The position numbers and the translations under genes were made by a program. From NCBI RefSeq assembly GCF_007341385.1, contig NZ_VJYD01000008.1, forward strand, positions 124,001-188,000: a DNA stretch of 64,000 nt, given 5' to 3'. How positions within the stretch are numbered: the stretch's first letter is position 1; every line of letters starts with the position of its first letter. The notes beneath the pieces are model-generated. The model saw only the letters and a program-made list of their open reading frames with translations. It was not told the origin of the DNA and searched no databases. The stretch comes from Flavobacterium daemonense (GTDB lineage Bacteria; Bacteroidota; Bacteroidia; Flavobacteriales; Flavobacteriaceae). Shown here in pieces: positions 60,078 through 64,000 of the stretch.

Positions 60078-62447
60078 TTAGTTGAGCTCATCTAATAAAT
60101 CTTGATACGTAATTTTTTTTGCCGATTCAGTGACTGTATTATTGATTACTTTTACTCGAATGGCTCTCAAGCCCGAAACTCCTTGAAGATCTTCAACTTC
60201 AAACTGCTCAATGGCTGGTTCCAGTATTTTTTTGTACTGCAAATATTTAATGTATTTTAAATACTCCGTTTCTTCGTTATTTTGAGTATAAACGATTGTA
60301 ATTTTTTCTTTTTCAACGATTCTCTCTTTTGTTCCTTTGATATTCGATTTATCAATTCTTTTTTTAACTACTTCGTAACGAGCGTTGTATGTTCCATCAA
60401 CATCAAAACGTTTTTCATCCATTCTGAAGCGAATCGAAAGCGGCACACTGAAAACTAAAATCAAAGATGTGACATCTAATTCGTACGGAAGCGATGCTTT
60501 CAGCTGATGATGTTCTAATTCCATTTCGCATAACGTCTGCAATTGCCATAACCTCAAATTATGCAAATACATGATATCAAAAGGTTTTGTTGGCGAAATT
60601 GACGCACCAATATATAAATTATGCTCAACGCCATCGGTTTTAAAACGCTCGTAATAATGCGGATAAATTTGTTGCGCTTCAACTTGTTTTTTGTCTAAAA
60701 TCGATGCCAGTTTTTTATTGATGATAGACATCGCATTGTCAAATTTCTTTCTTTCCTGATAAAACAAACCTGATTTCTCATCGAGACTTTCAAAATACAA
60801 AGCTTCTAATTTTTCATTTTGTGGAGAACCTTTGGTATTTTTTAAAATCGGATGGATTTCTTCTTCAATATAACGTTGAATTTGTTGTTCTGTGTCAGCT
60901 TTCAACGGGAAATCCAACTCTTTTCGGAGTGATTCCAATTCAAATTTTCGTTGTTCCAAAAGAACAAGATTCGAATTTATTTCTTGATTGTCAAAAATTT
61001 CCAAAAGCGTAGTAAGCTGATTTTTTAAATCAATTTTTACGGTTTCATTTCGGTGTTCCGATGAACCTTTAATATCGATTTGTCCATAAAGCGGATATAC
61101 ATTTTTAAAAACGATTTCTTTAAAGATATAATCTTTTGTATGATTGATATTTTGAAAGTAATTCTGAGATTCTTTCCTGAATTTCCAGTAAACACTCGGG
61201 TGAATCGTAGTATATTCACGCTGAATAATAGCCTCGATTTGATGCTGCATATCAGTATTGTAGCGATCAATCGTGTCTGTTAAATAGGGTAAAATCAACT
61301 CTAGTTTTGTTGCATTGACACTATTTAAATCACGTGGATTTTCAGAAACTAATTCAACAACACCTAATAATTGGTCGTCTTTAATAACTGGCGCAAAAAC
61401 ACAGCTTTTAATGCCTTGTCTTAATAAATGCTCGCCGAGTCTTTTATTACTAGATTCTTCGATGAATTTTTCAACATTCGAAATCACAAAAGGTTCTTTC
61501 TTATCCAGAAGATTTTCAAAGGAACATCCAAAAAAAGCATTTTTGCAATCGATTTCTTCATCTGTATTCAAAAGAAAACTTTGCATCTGACTATCAAACT
61601 TTACAGGCTTAATAAATTTTTCTTCTTCAGCATTATAAATAATGAAACCTACTTTTAGACTTGAAATTTTAAAAATAGATTTAAAAATAGCAAGTATGAT
61701 TTCATTTGAAGAAGCCGCTTCAGAATCAGGTTTTAATAGATTACTTTTCAGATTTGAAATAGCACTTTCTGTTGTTGCATCAAACAAAGAAACCATTCCG
61801 AAACCTTTTAAAATCCAGCTTCTTTTAGGAAATTTAGATTTCCATAACTCAATATCATTGTAATTGTCAATTAATTGGTCAATGTCTTCTTGAGTTAATT
61901 CTATTGCTCTTTCAGTTGGCATAATTTCCATGAAATCGGCATTATAGAGAATTCGGTAATGTCTTTCAATACCTTGCTCATCTGGAATATCATAGAAAAA
62001 AGGTTTGTTGAAATCGATGTTCTGATTATAATAATACGCTAATATCAAACAACAGTTATTGATGTAAAATTGATGATCATCAAAATCTCGAATTTCCATA
62101 TAAAACTCGTCCCCAGCGTTACGAAGGATTTTCTTGAAACGCTCCGTATAATTAAAGGAGACATTTTGAAACGGAATTGTAATTGCTTTTATTTCGTTGT
62201 TTGTCAGAGCGGTCGGAAATAAATCGGCAACTATATTTTTAATTAAATCTTCGTTGTTTTTTATGATATCATAATTATGAATTCCTGTTCTGAATTCCGG
62301 AAAAGCTTCTACTTCTTTTAAAATGGCTTTGGCGTAGTTAGATCTGTAATCCACATCTGATGAAGCGATTTCTTCAAAAGACTCAATTAATTTATGAAAA
62401 GAGATTATGGTTTCGAAAGGACTTTCATTTGGCAAAAGGCGTTCCAT
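60078..62447 (-). CDS. Large GAF-domain-containing protein, unknown
   Basis: A 789-residue cytoplasmic protein with no signal or membrane segment. The middle (about 235-405) is a GAF-type sensor domain: ESAISNLKSNLL, IFKISSLKVGFIIYNAEEEKFI, LLRQGIKSCVFAPVIKDDQLLGVVELVSENPRDLN. The N-terminal half is helical, and the C-terminal half has heptad-like stretches (ENVKIDLKNQLTTLLEIFDNQEI region). No catalytic output domain (GGDEF, HATPase, kinase) is present, so it acts alone or as a scaffold. Its start in front of MERLLPNESPFE was chosen over a 17-codon extension. It is convergent with the HD-PycTM gene and divergent from the SDR gene. Confidence 0.7.
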   Translation of the reverse strand: MERLLPNESPFETIISFHKLIESFEEIASSDVDYRSNYAKAILKEVEAFPEFRTGIHNYDIIKNNEDLIKNIVADLFPTALTNNEIKAITIPFQNVSFNYTERFKKILRNAGDEFYMEIRDFDDHQFYINNCCLILAYYYNQNIDFNKPFFYDIPDEQGIERHYRILYNADFMEIMPTERAIELTQEDIDQLIDNYNDIELWKSKFPKRSWILKGFGMVSLFDATTESAISNLKSNLLKPDSEAASSNEIILAIFKSIFKISSLKVGFIIYNAEEEKFIKPVKFDSQMQSFLLNTDEEIDCKNAFFGCSFENLLDKKEPFVISNVEKFIEESSNKRLGEHLLRQGIKSCVFAPVIKDDQLLGVVELVSENPRDLNSVNATKLELILPYLTDTIDRYNTDMQHQIEAIIQREYTTIHPSVYWKFRKESQNYFQNINHTKDYIFKEIVFKNVYPLYGQIDIKGSSEHRNETVKIDLKNQLTTLLEIFDNQEINSNLVLLEQRKFELESLRKELDFPLKADTEQQIQRYIEEEIHPILKNTKGSPQNEKLEALYFESLDEKSGLFYQERKKFDNAMSIINKKLASILDKKQVEAQQIYPHYYERFKTDGVEHNLYIGASISPTKPFDIMYLHNLRLWQLQTLCEMELEHHQLKASLPYELDVTSLILVFSVPLSIRFRMDEKRFDVDGTYNARYEVVKKRIDKSNIKGTKERIVEKEKITIVYTQNNEETEYLKYIKYLQYKKILEPAIEQFEVEDLQGVSGLRAIRVKVINNTVTESAKKITYQDLLDELN

Positions 62448-62594
62448 ATTTATTGTTTTAGAACACAAAATTAAGCAAATATTAAGAATTGGCGACAAAT
62501 TGCAATTTGTTTCCTTTATGGTCTGATAGTTAATTCCTTTGTAAATAGAGGCTTCTGAAACGGTCGCTGAATTTTTAACTAAAAATTAACATCG

Positions 62595-62631
62595 ATAATA
62601 ACGGAACGATCGTTCCGTTATTATATCTTTG
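62595..62631 (+). promoter_or_regulatory. TetR-type operator and promoter before the SDR gene
   Basis: A perfect palindrome of 30 bp (15-bp arms, core AACGGAACGATCGTTCCGTT at 62600-62619) ends at 62624, the first base of TATCTTTG (62624-62631), a TAnnTTTG -7 element. The operator therefore covers the promoter spacer. A near copy lies before the downstream TetR gene. Confidence 0.85.
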
Positions 62632-62673
62632 TGCCATAATAATTGAATAATCAATAACTTAAAACAAATAAAA

Positions 62674-63426
62674 ATGAAAAATTTAGAAAACAAAGTTGCG
62701 ATCGTAACTGGCGGAAACAGTGGAATAGGATATGCAGCTGCAGCAGAATTAAAAGCAAAAGGCGCAAAAGTAATTGTAACAGGAAGAAACGAAGAAGCTC
62801 TTGTTAAGGCAGAAAAAGAATTAAATGTTACTGGATTTGTTGCAGATCAATCAGATTTGAAATCAATTGATAATTTAGTTGAAGAAGTAAAAACAAAATT
62901 TGGAAAAATTGATATTGTATTCTTGAACGCAGGTGTAGCTTCTTTTGCTCCGGTAGAATTAGCTCCAGAGGAACACTACGATACAATCATGAACGTAAAC
63001 ACAAAAGGTGTTTATTTTACAGTTCAAAAATTGCTTCCAATTTTGAATGACGGCGGTTCTATTATTTTTAATACTTCAGTAAATGCTCATTTAGGAATGC
63101 CAAATTCAAGTGTTTATGCAGCAAGCAAAGCAGCAGTTTTATCTTTTAATAAGGTATTTGCTGTTGAATTAGCTTCAAGAAAAATCAGAGTAAATGCTGT
63201 TTCACCTGGTCCAGTTGAGACTCCTTTGTACGGAAAACTAGGTTTGCAAAAAGAAGAAGTAGAAGGTTTTGGAGCTGTTCTTGGTGAAAAAATTCTTTTG
63301 AAACGTTTTGCTCAATCTTCAGAAATTGCTAAAACAGTTGCTTTCTTGGCTTCAGATGATGCCTCTTTTATTACAGGAACTGAAATCGTTGTTGATGGTG
63401 GGCTTACTGTTAACGCCGTGGTATAA
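62674..63426 (+). CDS. SDR-family NAD(P)-dependent oxidoreductase
   Basis: A 250-residue classical short-chain dehydrogenase/reductase. The dinucleotide motif TGGNSGIG is at residues 13-20, NAG follows in LNAGVASF, catalytic Ser in NTSVNAHLG, and YxxxK in YAASKAAV. The C-terminal GTEIVVDGG is the usual tail. It is cytoplasmic. The strongly palindromic promoter operator and the adjacent TetR gene with a NemR-like Cys region suggest induction by a reactive carbonyl, quinone or similar electrophile, but the substrate is inference. The SDR gene is 72 bp upstream of the TetR gene on the same strand. Confidence 0.93.
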   Translation: MKNLENKVAIVTGGNSGIGYAAAAELKAKGAKVIVTGRNEEALVKAEKELNVTGFVADQSDLKSIDNLVEEVKTKFGKIDIVFLNAGVASFAPVELAPEEHYDTIMNVNTKGVYFTVQKLLPILNDGGSIIFNTSVNAHLGMPNSSVYAASKAAVLSFNKVFAVELASRKIRVNAVSPGPVETPLYGKLGLQKEEVEGFGAVLGEKILLKRFAQSSEIAKTVAFLASDDASFITGTEIVVDGGLTVNAVV

Positions 63427-63443
63427 TTTTTTTGACTAATTCA

Positions 63444-63475
63444 GGAACGATTGTTCCGTATAATTGTTATCTTTG
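63444..63475 (+). promoter_or_regulatory. TetR-type operator and promoter before the TetR gene
   Basis: GGAACGATTGTTCC (63444-63457) matches the core of the 62600 operator with one mismatched pair. TATCTTTG (63468-63475) follows 10 bp later as a -7 element, with the TetR start at 63499. The regulator likely represses itself as well as the SDR gene. Confidence 0.8.
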
Positions 63476-63498
63476 TATAGAAATTTAATTTTGAAACG

Positions 63499-64000
63499 AT
63501 GGCTAGAACGAAAGAATTTAATGAAGATAAGGCTTTAGACAAAGCAATCGAAATTTTTTGGCACAAAGGCTACAACGGAACTTCCGCTCAGGATTTAGTA
63601 ACGTATTTGGGTTTAAGCCGTTCGAGTTTGTATGATACTTTTGGCGATAAGCAAAAGCTGTTTTCAAAATCGTTGCAGCGCTATCAAAAACAAGCACAAG
63701 AAACTGTCAAAGATCTTTTGGAGAAATCGGATAATGTAAAAAAGACTTTACACGATATTTTTAAACAAGCCGTTTTAGAGAGTTTGGAAAACCGAATAAC
63801 AAAAGGTTGTTTTATGGTGAATTCTTCGGTAGAGCTTGCTATGCACGACGAAGAAATTGCCAAAATTGTAAAAGATAACAGCAAGACCATGGAAGAGGTT
63901 TTTACAAATGCCGTTAAAAAAGGGCAGGAGGCAGGACATATTTCTAAACAACAGGACGCAAGGGGCTTGGCCCGATTTATCTTTAATAGTTATTCCGGAA
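63499..64000 (+). CDS. TetR-family regulator, NemR-like, partial (runs off window)
   Basis: The first 167 residues of a TetR repressor, truncated by the window edge. The N-terminal helix-turn-helix (about 10-55) has KALDKAIEIFWHKGYNGTSAQDLVTYLGLSRSSLYDTFGDK. The ligand domain begins with TKGCFMVNSSVELA: Cys104 lies in the same setting as the redox Cys of NemR-type TetR regulators, so an electrophile-sensing role is plausible. Operator copies before this gene and the preceding SDR gene suggest that it controls both. The start ATG at 63499 follows the promoter by 23 bp. Confidence 0.9.
   Translation, partial: MARTKEFNEDKALDKAIEIFWHKGYNGTSAQDLVTYLGLSRSSLYDTFGDKQKLFSKSLQRYQKQAQETVKDLLEKSDNVKKTLHDIFKQAVLESLENRITKGCFMVNSSVELAMHDEEIAKIVKDNSKTMEEVFTNAVKKGQEAGHISKQQDARGLARFIFNSYSG

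Noticed and set aside
1..64000. CRISPR arrays, rRNA, insertion sequences, integrases or prophage genes
   Set aside because: Looked for regular spaced repeats, transposase DDE or tyrosine integrase motifs, and rRNA; none found. The repeats present are short palindromic intergenic elements.

Overview
The window reads as chromosome of a Flavobacterium-like Bacteroidota. The DNA is AT-rich. It carries a SusC/SusD pair and surface proteins ending in the type IX secretion (T9SS) type B C-terminal domain. Promoter-like sites match the Bacteroidota -7 element TAnnTTTG, and genes lack Shine-Dalgarno sequences. No rRNA, CRISPR array, insertion sequence or prophage was seen. Genes run off both ends: a sensor kinase on the left and a TetR regulator on the right.

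Layout: 1-3932 holds cell-envelope genes (partial histidine kinase, DUF1573 protein, L,D-transpeptidase lipoprotein, NlpC/P60 hydrolase). 4139-29471 is a large polysaccharide utilization locus whose enzyme set points to acetylated (galacto)(gluco)mannan. It has three arms. A plus-strand arm (4139-10502) has a CE2-type acetylesterase, a sialate-O-acetylesterase-family esterase, a GH3 and an aldo/keto reductase. A minus-strand arm (19799 down to 10697) has GH26 mannanase, GPH symporter, GH130 mannosylglucose phosphorylase, mannobiose/cellobiose 2-epimerase, a free-standing binding module, GH5 mannanase and GH97. A plus-strand arm (20106-29471) has an AraC regulator, SusC, SusD, a TIG-domain surface glycan-binding lipoprotein, GH27 alpha-galactosidase and a second GH5.

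Inferred pathway: outer-membrane mannanases cut the chain and SusCD imports oligosaccharides. Esterases, GH27/GH97 and GH3 remove acetyl, galactosyl and glucosyl groups in the periplasm. The GPH symporter brings mannobiose to the cytoplasm, the epimerase makes mannosyl-glucose, and GH130 phosphorolyses it to mannose 1-phosphate and glucose.

30073-43613 is mostly core genome: an OmpL-like porin, an amidase, rimO, a FadL-like protein, proS, two tandem tRNA-Glu genes, rpsT, a PAS kinase with a stand-alone receiver, and typA. 43706-52496 has two T9SS type B surface proteins and an ABC exporter. 52802-62447 carries less familiar genes: a possible kinase-fold protein, a lipoprotein, a 1245-residue phosphoesterase / kinase-like / beta-barrel fusion, an HD-PycTM (Pycsar-effector-like) protein, and a large GAF-like protein. 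62595-64000 is an SDR oxidoreductase and a NemR-like TetR regulator sharing a palindromic operator.

Intergenic DNA is rich in dispersed palindromic repeats. The clearest is a family of about 137 bp with 17-bp terminal inverted repeats, present three times. The most promising items for follow-up are the HD-PycTM protein without an adjacent cyclase, the tripartite phosphoesterase/kinase-like/barrel fusion, the repeat family, the TetR-SDR operator pair and the free-standing carbohydrate-binding protein in the mannan locus. Coordinates were read by eye; start codons were adjusted where a longer frame had no plausible protein sequence upstream of a signal peptide or domain.
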